This document shows, piece after piece, positions 15,409 to 23,938 of a stretch of 32,675 nt of DNA. A program made the position numbers and the translations under genes. The notes under the pieces were generated by a model. It did no database searches. It worked only from the letters and a program-made list of their open reading frames with translations, and was not told where the DNA came from. This stretch comes from Candidatus Paralachnospira caecorum (GTDB lineage Bacteria > Bacillota > Clostridia > Lachnospirales > Lachnospiraceae): assembly GCA_904379015.1 (NCBI GenBank), contig CAJFHG010000034.1, positions 1-32,675 of the forward strand. Reading direction: 5' to 3'. Within the stretch, counting starts at the first letter, position 1. Every line of letters starts with the position of its first letter.

Positions 15409-16476
15409 TCATTCTGTATCTGCTTCTCTCAGATTTTTGACAGACTGCCGTCTGCGCAGCCGGACCTCCATCACCGTCTGCACAGGCACCTCCGTCTCCT
15501 TTCCCAGAAGCCTTGTCAGGAGCTCCGCTCCCTTCTCTCCCATCTCAATGGTCGGCCTGTCGATCACAGTGATCCCCGGACGGGAATATCGCGCCAGAAG
15601 ATGGTCGTCGAAACCGGCCAGGGAAATGTCCTCTCCGATGACCAGCCCCAGCTCGGAAAGCGCCTTGATGCATCCGATGCAGGTCAGATTGTTGACAGCA
15701 ATCACGCCTGTGGGCCGGATCTCCTCCGGAAGCGCCAGCAGCTTCCGGATCCCCGCGTATCCTGTATGCTCAAAATGGACCCCCTCTATGACCAGGCGCT
15801 CATCCACCGGGATCCCGTGGGCCGCCATGGTCCTCCTGAATCCGTCCATGCGCCGCCCGCCGTGAGAGTCGCCGGGAATGCCGCCCACGAACCCGATCCT
15901 CCTGTGGCCGTTCCGGATCATTTCTTCCGTGAGGAGCGCCGCGCCGCCCATATTGTCAACCTCAATGGCGCAGTAATCCTGTTTCGGCCGGTAGCAGTCG
16001 ATCAGCACCAGCGGTTTTTCCCATTTTTCATACTCGATATTGTCCGGATTGGAGGGAACCACCAGCATTCCGTCCGCCAGCTTGGAAAACCGTCTGAACA
16101 GCTGCCCGGATTCCTCCTCCCGGAAATCCTTGGTGGAAAAGACCAGCATGGTATATCCCTGCTGCTTCAGATAAGCCTCCGCCCCCTGGATCACCGCCCC
16201 GTTGAAATCATTGGTAAAGTCCGGCACCACCATCATGACGGTCTTCGTCTGCCCCGTCACCATGGAAACCGCCAGCGTATTTTTCACGTATCCCAGCTCC
16301 TCCACCGCAGCCTTTACCCTGCGCTCCGTCTTCTCGCTGACCTTGTCAAGCCCATTCAGCACCCGGGAAACCGTGGAGATCGCCACTCCCGCCCGTTTCG
16401 CCACATCCTTGATGGTCACGTCCCTGCTGTCTCTTCCCATTGCACTCATCCCCGCCTTTCTGTCCCGAATTGCCAT
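15409..16476 (-). CDS. LacI/GalR family transcriptional regulator
   Basis: A 355-residue repressor. The helix-turn-helix and hinge are VTIKDVAKRAGVAISTVSRV and LNGLDKVSEKTERRVKAA. The rest is a periplasmic-binding-protein-like sugar sensor (VMMVVPDFTNDFNGAVIQGA; GFVGGIPGDSHGGRRMDGF; AVNNLTCIGCIKALSELGL). The effector is probably a sugar or sugar phosphate. It is transcribed divergently from the ribokinase-like gene, and the intergenic region carries a 24-bp palindrome with a central CG typical of LacI-family operators. The start is unclear: ATGs at 16476, 16449 and 16440 are all compatible with the domain, and none has a strong binding site. Confidence 0.95.
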   Translation of the reverse strand: MAIRDRKAGMSAMGRDSRDVTIKDVAKRAGVAISTVSRVLNGLDKVSEKTERRVKAAVEELGYVKNTLAVSMVTGQTKTVMMVVPDFTNDFNGAVIQGAEAYLKQQGYTMLVFSTKDFREEESGQLFRRFSKLADGMLVVPSNPDNIEYEKWEKPLVLIDCYRPKQDYCAIEVDNMGGAALLTEEMIRNGHRRIGFVGGIPGDSHGGRRMDGFRRTMAAHGIPVDERLVIEGVHFEHTGYAGIRKLLALPEEIRPTGVIAVNNLTCIGCIKALSELGLVIGEDISLAGFDDHLLARYSRPGITVIDRPTIEMGEKGAELLTRLLGKETEVPVQTVMEVRLRRRQSVKNLREADTE

Positions 16477-16493
16477 TTTTCACCGCTTTCCCG

Positions 16494-16522
16494 TTGATTC
16501 CGGATCCAATCTATGGTAAAAT
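16494..16522 (+). promoter_or_regulatory. promoter of the ribokinase-like gene
   Basis: TTGATT (16494-16499), a 17-base spacer and TAAAAT (16517-16522) with TGG before it (extended -10). The expected start (about 16530) is directly in front of the palindrome at 16532-16555. Confidence 0.7.
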
Positions 16523-16531
16523 ATAATATAG

Positions 16532-16555
16532 AAAAATAAAAACGTTTTTATTTTT
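16532..16555. promoter_or_regulatory. 24-bp perfect palindrome, probable LacI-family operator
   Basis: All 12 base pairs are symmetric around the central CG at 16543-16544; the core is TAAAAACGTTTTTA. It sits at the transcription start of the kinase promoter and about 55 bases from the divergent regulator start, so it could repress both. Confidence 0.8.
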
Positions 16556-16589
16556 AAGAATATTATAATATGGGAAGGAGTTTTTTACA

Positions 16590-17582
16590 ATGGCAAAACC
16601 GAAAATTCTTATGGTGGGAAGCTTTATCATGGATCACACCGCGACCACAGAAGTATTCCCCAAAGAGGGCGAGACGGTCCTCGGCGGCACCTTTTCCAAG
16701 GCCCCCGGCGGCAAAGGCGAGAATCAGGCCGTGCAGATGGCCCGCCTCGGAGCTGATGTCACCGCGGTGGGAAAAATGGGCCGCGACGGAAACGCTGAGG
16801 AAATGCTGAAGGCCAGCCAGGCCTCCGGCGTCAACACCGATTATATGCTCTTCGACGACGAAAAGCCCTCCGGCTGCTGTATGATCATCCTGGAGGAGGC
16901 CCCCGGCAAGCAGACCGTAAACCGCATCCTGGTGCTGCCCGGCGCCAACATGGCCATCACGCCCGAGGATATCGCTTTCCTGAAAGACAAAGTAGCGGAA
17001 TACGACCTGGTGGTGCTCCAGCTGGAGATCCCCATGGCCATCAACGAGCTGGTGGCTTCCTACGCCTACGAAAAGGGCGTGCCCGTTATGCTGAATTCAG
17101 CTCCCAGCGCGCCTCTGTCCGATGAGCTGCTCTCTCATCTGACCTATATTTCTCCCAATGAACACGAGGCTTACGATCTGACCGGCATCCGCATCAGCCA
17201 TTCCGGCAAGGACGTAAACATGGACGAAGCGAAGGCGGCCGCGGCGGCTCTGAAGGCCAAGGGCGTCAAAAACGTCCTGATCACCCTGGGCGAAGCCGGC
17301 GCTGTCCTGGACACGGAAAAAGACGGCTTTTTCTACAGCCCCTGCGTGGACGGCATCATGGCAGTCGATCCCACTGCCGCCGGAGATTCCTTTGTGGGCG
17401 CCCTGTCCGTAGGACTCTGCTGCGGCTGGGGATATGAGGAGACTCTGCGCTTCGCCAACCATACCGCGGCCCTGACCGTATGCAGCATGGGCGCAATGCC
17501 TTCCCTTCCCACTCTGGACAAGGTAGAGGCATTTATGAAAGAAAAATGCGGCAGCGTTCCGGACACTTCTGTTCTGAAATAA
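16590..17582 (+). CDS. ribokinase-like PfkB family carbohydrate kinase
   Basis: A 330-residue sugar kinase that phosphorylates a sugar or nucleoside hydroxyl with ATP. PfkB motif 1 is GGTFSKAPGGKGENQAVQMA (residues about 33-52), close to ribokinase GGKGANQA but with Glu in place of Ala. Motif 2 is DPTAAGDSFVGALSVG (about 258-273) with the catalytic Asp in AAGD. VMLNSAPSAPL and YISPNEHEAYDLTG are ribokinase-like. GGAAGGAG precedes the ATG. It stands alone behind its promoter and palindrome, opposite a LacI-type regulator and without a transporter, so the imported sugar may come from elsewhere or from nucleoside turnover. Ribose is the default guess; the actual substrate is uncertain. Confidence 0.88.
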   Translation: MAKPKILMVGSFIMDHTATTEVFPKEGETVLGGTFSKAPGGKGENQAVQMARLGADVTAVGKMGRDGNAEEMLKASQASGVNTDYMLFDDEKPSGCCMIILEEAPGKQTVNRILVLPGANMAITPEDIAFLKDKVAEYDLVVLQLEIPMAINELVASYAYEKGVPVMLNSAPSAPLSDELLSHLTYISPNEHEAYDLTGIRISHSGKDVNMDEAKAAAAALKAKGVKNVLITLGEAGAVLDTEKDGFFYSPCVDGIMAVDPTAAGDSFVGALSVGLCCGWGYEETLRFANHTAALTVCSMGAMPSLPTLDKVEAFMKEKCGSVPDTSVLK

Positions 17583-17601
17583 AAATTCAATTCATCTCCT
17601 G

Positions 17602-19656
17602 CTATTCCCGGGCCGCTCCGCTGACAATGGAGTAATAGGCCCGGGATGTTCCTCTGTAGACCAGTACATAAAACAGGGCAAACACCAGATAACAGCCCAG
17701 CGTGACCAGGATCAGCAGTCTTGTGTTCATCAGTCCGAACAGGATCAGCAGCTTGCGGATCAGCGGAAAGGCAAAGGCCAGATGGATGCCCGCCGTGACC
17801 AGGGGCAGAAAGAATACGGTCAGCACCTGGGAATTGATGCTTTTCCTGATCTCCCGCTTCGTCATGCCCACCTTCTGCATGATCTCGAACCTGGACTGGT
17901 CCTCATATCCCTCTGAAATCTGCTTGTAATAAATGATCAGAACGGCAGCGAACAGGAATACGATGCCCAGCAGGATCCCCAGGAAGAACAGGCTTCCATA
18001 GAGCTCATAAAAGCTTTGCCGCTCCTGGGCCACACTCTCGCACTGAACGCTCACGCCGTTTAAGCTGCCCGACGACTGGAGCTGAGTCAGACCGTTTCCG
18101 ACGGCGTCATAGATCCGGATCTGAACCTCGTCGCTGCTGTCCAGGTCAAAGGCATAGATCCAATGAAGTCCCATCTGTCCGCTCTCCCAGACTCCTGAGG
18201 AAAAGAGCGATGCCACCACCTGGTCATAATCCGGCACAAACAGATAGAGCGAGGGCATCACCTGCATCACGTCCACGCCATTTTCAATGAAATCCTCCGC
18301 TCTGCCCGCCACATTCAGAGACACGCCTCCGTTTACCGTCACAGTATCCGCCTCGTAGGCCGCTTCTTTTGTGGTATAGATCAGCGTTTCTCCCGGATCC
18401 AGGCTCACCTGCTTTCCCATCAGCCGGTTATAATCCTCCAGCGGGATCACGAAGATCTGCCACAGGTCCGAATAATTGTCCACCTGAAAGCTGTTCATAT
18501 CCTCCGGATCGGTGCTGATATTCCCGTTCTGGATCAGCCCTCCGAACTCGGCAGACCGGTAGTCTGTCACATTTTCCGGCGCTGTGCCCTCCGCCGCGGC
18601 GCACTGGGCCGCCAGGGCCCGTACCGATTCCATGCTCTCCTGGTTCAGGGCCTCCGCCGATTCCGCCGACAGATCCAGATTGATATTCCTGGGATAGCGC
18701 ACCCGCATACTGTCCTCAGCTCCGATGTAAAGGCAGACGGTCGAAGACAGCATGACCAGCACCATGGTGCAGAGGATGCAGATGGAGGCCAGGCCGGCTC
18801 CGTTCCGCTTCATCCTGTAAGTCATGGAAGAAACCGAAACAAAATGACTGGTTTTATAATAATATTTTTTATTTTTCTGAAGAAGCCTGCACACTGCCAC
18901 TGATCCGGCAATAAAAAGCAGGTATGTGGCGGCGATGACCATCACAACGGCCACAAAGAACCAGATCAGGGCCGACACCGGATCTTCGATGGTCACAGCC
19001 AGATAATAAGCCATTCCCAGGATCGCCGCCCCCAGGAGCGCCAGGAACCAGTTGGCCTTCGGCGGCTTCTCACCGGCGTTTTCGCTGTGAAGCAGCTCGA
19101 TGGGATTTGTCATCTGGATCTGCCGGAGCGTGTTGGCCAGGATCAGCCCGAAGATCACCGCGAACTGCGTCAGAACCTTCAGGATCGAATCCGGCGCCAC
19201 AGACAGCGAGAAGTCCGCCGCCCCGTGAAGGATCTTCACCATGGCCAGCTCCGCCGATTTGGACAGAAGGATTCCGGCCGCCAGTCCGATCCCCAGGGAG
19301 ATCGCCGCCACGATCAGGTCCTCCCACAGCAGGACCAGCGCCAGATTGCCCTTTCCCATCCCCAGCACATTGTAAAGGCCAAATTCCTTCTTCCTTCTGC
19401 GGATCAGGAAGGAATTGGTATAAAACAAAAAGATCACCGAAAATACCGTCATGATGCCGTATCCCATATTCATCAGGCTCCGCATGACTTCTCCCCCGGC
19501 CATGCTTTCCAGTACCGGGCTTCCCCCCAAGAAGGACATGATATAGGACATCATGACCATTCCGATGCAGGTCAGCAGATAAGGCGTGTAAAGCTTGCTG
19601 TTTTTTCTGATGCCCGTCCAGGCCAGCTTTCTGTAAAATCCTCTTTTCTTCATCAT
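17602..19656 (-). CDS. BceB-type ABC transporter permease
   Basis: A 684-residue FtsX/MacB-fold permease of the peptide-antibiotic exporter type. Four helices at the N-terminus precede the FtsX-like core (LILANTLRQIQMTNPIELLH, the coupling motif). Two or three more pairs of helices follow, with a large extracellular domain of about 210 residues (roughly 325-535) and a C-terminal FtsX domain (RFEIMQKVGMTKREIRKSIN). This is the ten-helix BceB layout, in which the big loop senses bacitracin or lantibiotics and signals to the cognate kinase. Its start overlaps the ATPase stop by 4 bases. With the ATPase, kinase and regulator it forms a full detoxification module. The antibiotic cannot be predicted. 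Confidence 0.93.
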   Translation of the reverse strand: MMKKRGFYRKLAWTGIRKNSKLYTPYLLTCIGMVMMSYIMSFLGGSPVLESMAGGEVMRSLMNMGYGIMTVFSVIFLFYTNSFLIRRRKKEFGLYNVLGMGKGNLALVLLWEDLIVAAISLGIGLAAGILLSKSAELAMVKILHGAADFSLSVAPDSILKVLTQFAVIFGLILANTLRQIQMTNPIELLHSENAGEKPPKANWFLALLGAAILGMAYYLAVTIEDPVSALIWFFVAVVMVIAATYLLFIAGSVAVCRLLQKNKKYYYKTSHFVSVSSMTYRMKRNGAGLASICILCTMVLVMLSSTVCLYIGAEDSMRVRYPRNINLDLSAESAEALNQESMESVRALAAQCAAAEGTAPENVTDYRSAEFGGLIQNGNISTDPEDMNSFQVDNYSDLWQIFVIPLEDYNRLMGKQVSLDPGETLIYTTKEAAYEADTVTVNGGVSLNVAGRAEDFIENGVDVMQVMPSLYLFVPDYDQVVASLFSSGVWESGQMGLHWIYAFDLDSSDEVQIRIYDAVGNGLTQLQSSGSLNGVSVQCESVAQERQSFYELYGSLFFLGILLGIVFLFAAVLIIYYKQISEGYEDQSRFEIMQKVGMTKREIRKSINSQVLTVFFLPLVTAGIHLAFAFPLIRKLLILFGLMNTRLLILVTLGCYLVFALFYVLVYRGTSRAYYSIVSGAARE

Positions 19657-20414
19657 CTGTCACCGCCCGTCGCCAGCATCGTCAGTGTATCGGAAACCTT
19701 CTGATACAGCTGCTCATTGGTACTGTTTCCCCTGTAGATCTGATGGAAAACCTCTCCGTCCCGGATAAAAAGCACCCGCCCCGCGTGGCTGGCCGCCCGG
19801 ACTGAATGAGTCACCATCAGGATGGTCTGGCCGTTGGCGTTGATCGCCCGGAACAGACGCAGCAGCTCATCGGTGGCCCGGGAATCCAGGGCTCCCGTCG
19901 GCTCGTCTGCCAGGACCAGGCGGGGCTCCGTGATCAGCGCCCTGGCCACGGCCGCCCTCTGCTTCTGCCCTCCGGAGATTTCGTAGGGATATTTTTTCAG
20001 GATCCCGGCGATGCCCAGCTGCTCCGCGATGGGCGTCAGCCTCTGCTGCATCTCTCTGTAGGATTTTCCTGCCAGAACCAGGGGAAGATAAATATTATCC
20101 TCCACCGAAAAGGTATCCAGCAGGTTGAACTCCTGAAATACAAATCCCAGATTGTCCCGCCGGAAGGCCGCGATCGCCGAGTCCTTTATTTTGGACAGAT
20201 CCTTTCCGTCCAGGAGCACAGTCCCGCCCGTAGGCCGGTCCAGAGCCGCCAGAATATTCAAAAGCGTCGTTTTTCCTGACCCGGATTCTCCCATAATGGC
20301 CACATACTCGCCTTCCTCCACGCTGAAGGTCACCCGTTTCAGGGCCTCCACCTTATTTCCTCCGAATCGGGTCGTATAAACCTTCTTCAGTCCGTTTACT
20401 TCCAATATACTCAT
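19653..20414 (-). CDS. BceA-type ABC transporter ATP-binding protein
   Basis: A 253-residue ATPase of the MacB/LolD/BceA group. Walker A is GESGSGKTTLLN (residues about 39-50), the Q-loop is in GFVFQEFNLLDTFSVEDNIY, the signature is ISGGQKQRAAVARAL, Walker B is LVLADEPTGALD and the switch His is in MVTHSVRAAS. It energises the BceB-type permease encoded next. AGGAGG lies 8 bases before the ATG. A separate promoter with a BceR-type box (20439-20514) lies between it and the kinase gene, so the transporter pair can be induced independently of the regulators. Confidence 0.96.
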   Translation of the reverse strand: MSILEVNGLKKVYTTRFGGNKVEALKRVTFSVEEGEYVAIMGESGSGKTTLLNILAALDRPTGGTVLLDGKDLSKIKDSAIAAFRRDNLGFVFQEFNLLDTFSVEDNIYLPLVLAGKSYREMQQRLTPIAEQLGIAGILKKYPYEISGGQKQRAAVARALITEPRLVLADEPTGALDSRATDELLRLFRAINANGQTILMVTHSVRAASHAGRVLFIRDGEVFHQIYRGNSTNEQLYQKVSDTLTMLATGGDR

Positions 20415-20438
20415 CTGTCAATTCCTCCTTGTGCCCCC

Positions 20439-20514
20439 ATTGTAGCAGAAAAGGGAAACGCGCCTCCATCGAACCGGCTTACATTTCCCTTTGTACATCT
20501 TACAGTTTTGTAAG
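20439..20514 (-). promoter_or_regulatory. inducible promoter with BceR-type box before bceAB-like genes
   Basis: CTTACA (20499-20504), four bases and TGTAAG (20509-20514) form an exact inverted repeat that fits the TNACA-N4-TGTAA box bound by BceR-like regulators. A further half-site reading TGTAAG on the minus strand lies at 20483-20478. Downstream on the minus strand is a -10 TACAAT (20444-20439) with only a weak -35 (GGAGGC, about 20467-20462), as expected for an activated promoter. Confidence 0.7.
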
Positions 20515-20517
20515 AAA

Positions 20518-21525
20518 TCATTCCACATCCAGTTTTTTCTGATCCAGGCGGATCCGGATCACCGTTCCGCTGTCGGGCGAAGAATTGGCTGTGATCCGGT
20601 GGCCCAGCTGTCCGCAGATCCGCCTACACAGATACAGGCCCAGACCGCTGGCCCTTTTATCGGACCGTCCGTTGCGGCCCGTATACCCCTTCTCAAAGAT
20701 CCGCGGCAGATCCTCCGGAGCGATGCCGATGCCCGTGTCACGAACGCACAGAGTAGCCGGCGCTTCCAGATCAATGGTGACGCAGCCGCCGGAGGGCGTA
20801 TATTTCACCGCGTTGGAAAGTACCTGCTCCAGCACGAAAAGGAGCCATTTTTCATCGGTGATCACCGACAGACGGACCGGCTCATAGACCAGCCGCAGCT
20901 TCTTATCAATAAACTGGGAGGAGAAACGGCGCACTGCCTGCCTGATCATGCCGTCCACATCATACTCCCGGAATACATAATCCGTGGATTCCGAGTCCAG
21001 TCTCAGAAAAACCAGGACCATTTCCACATACTGCTCGATCCGGAACAGATCCCCCGCCGCCTTCCGGGACAGCGCCGAGTCTTCATTCTGAAAGGTGAGC
21101 CGCATGGAAGCGATCGGCGTCTTGATCTGATGCACCCAGGCTGTATAATAGTCGATCATTTCTTCATAGCGCCGGTTCATCTGATTCCCCAGATCTGCCA
21201 TTTCTTCCCTGAGCCGCTCAATGATCCTCCGGTAATCCTCTTCCGCCGGCGATTCCCACTCCGGAAAGCCGCTCATCAGCGGCGCCGGAAGCGCTTCCAG
21301 CTCGCAGAGCCTCCGGTGCTTGCTCCGTTCCCTTCTGATGTCCGAAATCAGGAACAGTACGCCCAGCGCCCCGCAGATCGCCGCCGGATAAAGCACAGCC
21401 TGCACCGGCAGGCCATACAGCCAGAACACCACAGCAAACACAAGAACGAACAGAAAAAACACGCCGATCATTCCTCTCCGTCCTTTTATATAATACCGAA
21501 AAAAATCCATCCTGTTCTCCCTCAC
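20518..21525 (-). CDS. BceS-type sensor histidine kinase
   Basis: A 335-residue intramembrane-sensing kinase. Two membrane helices within residues about 15-65 are separated by only a few residues, so there is no extracellular sensor domain. The H-box is VHQIKTPIASMRL (His about 152). The ATPase domain has VLSNAVKYTPSGG (N-box), DTGIGIAPEDLPRIF (G1) and ASGLGLYLC (G2). Kinases of this group respond to flux through their partner BceAB transporter. It overlaps the response-regulator gene by 4 bases. It phosphorylates the regulator encoded at 21522-22193. Confidence 0.94.
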   Translation of the reverse strand: MRENRMDFFRYYIKGRRGMIGVFFLFVLVFAVVFWLYGLPVQAVLYPAAICGALGVLFLISDIRRERSKHRRLCELEALPAPLMSGFPEWESPAEEDYRRIIERLREEMADLGNQMNRRYEEMIDYYTAWVHQIKTPIASMRLTFQNEDSALSRKAAGDLFRIEQYVEMVLVFLRLDSESTDYVFREYDVDGMIRQAVRRFSSQFIDKKLRLVYEPVRLSVITDEKWLLFVLEQVLSNAVKYTPSGGCVTIDLEAPATLCVRDTGIGIAPEDLPRIFEKGYTGRNGRSDKRASGLGLYLCRRICGQLGHRITANSSPDSGTVIRIRLDQKKLDVE

Positions 21526-22193
21526 GCGATCAGATACCCCACTCCGAATTTTGTGGCGATAAAATTGGTCAGTCCCGCTGCGTCCAGCTTTTTTCTCAGC
21601 CGGTTTACGTTGACCGTCAGCGTATTTTCATCAATGAAGCTGTCTGTTTCCCAGAGCCGTTCCATCAGCCGCTCCCTGCTGACCACCTTTCCCTTGTTCT
21701 CCATGAGCGCCAGAAGGATCCGGTACTCATTTTTCGTCAGGTCGATCTGCTTTCCCTGGTAAGTCAGCGTATTCTCTCCTGTATTCAGGAAGGCGCCCTT
21801 GTGCTCCAGCACCGGCACGGCTCCCGCGAAGTCATAGGTCCGCCGCAGCATGGCCTGGATCTTGGCCATGAGCACGCTCTGGTCGAAGGGTTTCGCGATA
21901 AAATCATCTGCCCCCATATTCATCGCCATGACAATGTTCATATTGTCGGATGCCGAAGAAATGAATAGGATCGGCACCCGGGAAATCTGCCGGATCTCCC
22001 GGCACCAGTAATATCCGTCAAAAAAGGGCAGGGAGATATCCAGCAGCACCAGATGAGGGCCGTACGCGGCGAACTCCCCCAGAATATTTCTGAAATCGGC
22101 GGCGCAGAGCACGTCAAAATTCCATGCCCTGGCCTGCCCGGCAATGGCCCGGGCAATCCCTTCATCATCCTCTATGATCATGATCTTATACAT
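21522..22193 (-). CDS. BceR-type OmpR family response regulator
   Basis: A 223-residue regulator. The receiver domain has the acidic pocket IIEDDEG (8-14), phospho-acceptor Asp in LVLLDISLPFFDGYY (about 51), the Thr/Ser switch in LFISSAS and Lys in DDFIAKPFD. The C-terminal winged helix has LTKNEYRILLALMENKG and ENTLTVNVNRLRKKLDA. GGGAGG lies 7 bases before the ATG. Directly upstream of that site is a 14-bp palindrome, GCCGGCGCGCCGGC (22207-22220), which in the mRNA would form a tight stem next to the ribosome site. It should activate the promoter at 20439-20514. Confidence 0.95.
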   Translation of the reverse strand: MYKIMIIEDDEGIARAIAGQARAWNFDVLCAADFRNILGEFAAYGPHLVLLDISLPFFDGYYWCREIRQISRVPILFISSASDNMNIVMAMNMGADDFIAKPFDQSVLMAKIQAMLRRTYDFAGAVPVLEHKGAFLNTGENTLTYQGKQIDLTKNEYRILLALMENKGKVVSRERLMERLWETDSFIDENTLTVNVNRLRKKLDAAGLTNFIATKFGVGYLIA

Positions 22194-22327
22194 TTTCCTG
22201 CCTCCCGCCGGCGCGCCGGCAAAACATTTTTTGCATTTATTCTTTCTGTTTGAGCGATTTTGTTGTATAATGGCTACGGCAAAAATATGCGGCCGCCGGG
22301 CCGTATCTCAGTGACAGAAAGAAGTGA

Positions 22328-23155
22328 ATGGAAATCATGACAGAAGCCTATTACAAAGCAGTTTTCAGCAATGTGGACGGTACCGTTCTCACCTCCTCTC
22401 ATAAGGTGAGTCCCCTTACAAAAGACACCATCATCAAGCTCCAGCTTCATGGCATTCCCTTTGTCTTCGTATCCGGCCGCTCCCCGAGGGCCCTTGAACA
22501 GGTGGACGCGCTGATCGGACTCACCGCGCCCTATATCTGCTATTACGGCGGGCTGGTGCTGGACCAGAACAAGCGGGTGCTGAAAAGCGAAGGCTTCCAG
22601 CCCAAAAAGGCCATAGCCATCAAAAATTATATTAAGCGCTGTTTCCCCGATGTCTGCTGCGTGGCCTGCAGCTACGACACCTGGATCGCGGACGACGTGA
22701 CCAATCCCTGGATCCGCCGGGAAGCCGCCATTATCCAGTCTGTCCCGGTAGTCAAAACGCTCTCCTCCTATCTGCAGTCAGAGCAGCAGGTCCACAAGCT
22801 CCTCTGCCTGGGAGAAACGGAGCATCTGAACGCCGTCGGGGATGACCTGCGCATCTGTTTCCCCGAGCTGTCTGTTTTTACAACAAAAGAACATTATCTG
22901 GAGATCATGCCGCGGGAAATCACCACCTCCGACGCCATCCGCCTGATCTGCGGCCTGTACGGCATCAATCCGTCCGAAGCCGTCTCCTTCGGCTTCAACA
23001 TGCGGGACATCGATATGTTCCAGACGGTGGGATGCAGCGCCGCCGTAGGCAACGCGGCCGCGCCCGTCAAAGCTGCCGCTGATTTCGTCACGCCCGACAA
23101 CGATCACGACGGCGTGTTCTTCGGTCTGAAGAAACTTTTCCCATCCTTTTTTTAA
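22328..23155 (+). CDS. Cof-type HAD fold protein with degenerate active site (probable pseudoenzyme)
   Basis: A 275-residue protein with the Cof/YidA-type HAD architecture: N-terminal core (1-80), C2 cap (about 80-190) and C-terminal core. Motif I, normally FSDxDGTL with Asp as nucleophile, reads FSNVDGTV, so the nucleophile is Asn15. Motif II Ser49 is kept (FVSGRS). The motif III Lys expected in EIxPxxxxK is absent (LEIMPREITTSDAI). Motif IV, normally GDxxND, reads GFNMRD (about 221-226). The reading frame, fold-forming segments and ribosome region are intact, so it looks maintained without phosphatase chemistry. A -10-like TATAAT lies at 22266-22271. ATG 22337 is an alternative start. Confidence 0.88.
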   Translation: MEIMTEAYYKAVFSNVDGTVLTSSHKVSPLTKDTIIKLQLHGIPFVFVSGRSPRALEQVDALIGLTAPYICYYGGLVLDQNKRVLKSEGFQPKKAIAIKNYIKRCFPDVCCVACSYDTWIADDVTNPWIRREAAIIQSVPVVKTLSSYLQSEQQVHKLLCLGETEHLNAVGDDLRICFPELSVFTTKEHYLEIMPREITTSDAIRLICGLYGINPSEAVSFGFNMRDIDMFQTVGCSAAVGNAAAPVKAAADFVTPDNDHDGVFFGLKKLFPSFF

Positions 23156-23171
23156 ATAATTCTTAATTTTA

Positions 23172-23232
23172 TTGACGCCTCCGCATATATGGTGTAATAT
23201 TATCATATACTTTATGTAGTTTTAAAAACTAC
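23172..23232 (+). promoter_or_regulatory. promoter and 17-base palindrome before the hemolysin III gene
   Basis: TTGACG (23172-23177), a 17-base spacer and TAATAT (23195-23200). GTAGTTTT (23216-23223), A, AAAACTAC (23225-23232) is an exact palindrome just after the expected start. It may be an operator or a 5' stem in the mRNA. Confidence 0.65.
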
Positions 23233-23256
23233 TTGTTGCGTTTGGAGGTGTTTATT

Positions 23257-23919
23257 ATGAAGAATCTAAAACCAAAAGAACCAGGCAGCGCCATCACCCA
23301 TTTCATCGGATGGCTCATGGCTGTATTTGCCGCGCTGCCTCTGCTGATCCGGGCAGCGCAGGCTCCCGACCGGATCCACCTGGTCTGCCTGACCGTCTAT
23401 ATTGTCAGCATGATCCTGCTGTACGCGGCCAGCACCATTTATCATACACTGGATATTTCCCCCAGGGTCAACCAGATACTCCGGAAGCTTGACCATATGA
23501 TGATCTTCATCCTGATCGCGGGCACATACACGCCCGTATGCGTCATTGTCATCGGCGGACAGGCCGGTCTGGGCCTGCTGTGCCTGATCTGGGCCATCGC
23601 CATCGTCGGCATCCTGATCAAGGCCTTCTGGATCAACTGCCCCAAATGGTTTTCTTCTGTTTTATATATCGGAATGGGATGGGTCTGCGTCCTGTCCTTC
23701 ACGAGCCTGATCAACAGCCTCTCCCCGGCCGCCTTCGGATGGCTCCTGGCCGGCGGCATCATCTACACCATCGGAGGCGTCATCTACGCGCTGAAGCTTC
23801 CGATCTTCAACGCCAGACACAAAAATTTCGGCTCCCACGAGATTTTCCATCTCTTTGTCATGGCCGGAAGCTTCTGCCATTTCATCCTGATGTATCAGTT
23901 TGTGGCGATCATGCGCTGA
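23257..23919 (+). CDS. hemolysin III / TrhA (PAQR) family membrane protein
   Basis: A 220-residue seven-helix membrane protein. SAITHFIGWLMA, STIYHTLDISPR, KLDHMMIFILIAGTYTPVC and a final helix with HEIFHLFVMAGSFCHF carry the conserved Ser, His and Asp residues of the PAQR/HlyIII superfamily. Bacterial members (TrhA) affect membrane-lipid homeostasis; a haemolytic role is doubtful. The ATG at 23257 is chosen because TTTGGAGGTG lies before it; an upstream in-frame TTG at 23233 would put that binding site inside the gene. It has its own promoter and is separate from the HAD gene by about 100 bases. Confidence 0.93.
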   Translation: MKNLKPKEPGSAITHFIGWLMAVFAALPLLIRAAQAPDRIHLVCLTVYIVSMILLYAASTIYHTLDISPRVNQILRKLDHMMIFILIAGTYTPVCVIVIGGQAGLGLLCLIWAIAIVGILIKAFWINCPKWFSSVLYIGMGWVCVLSFTSLINSLSPAAFGWLLAGGIIYTIGGVIYALKLPIFNARHKNFGSHEIFHLFVMAGSFCHFILMYQFVAIMR

Positions 23920-23938
23920 TCCTCGAAAGAGCCCCGTT

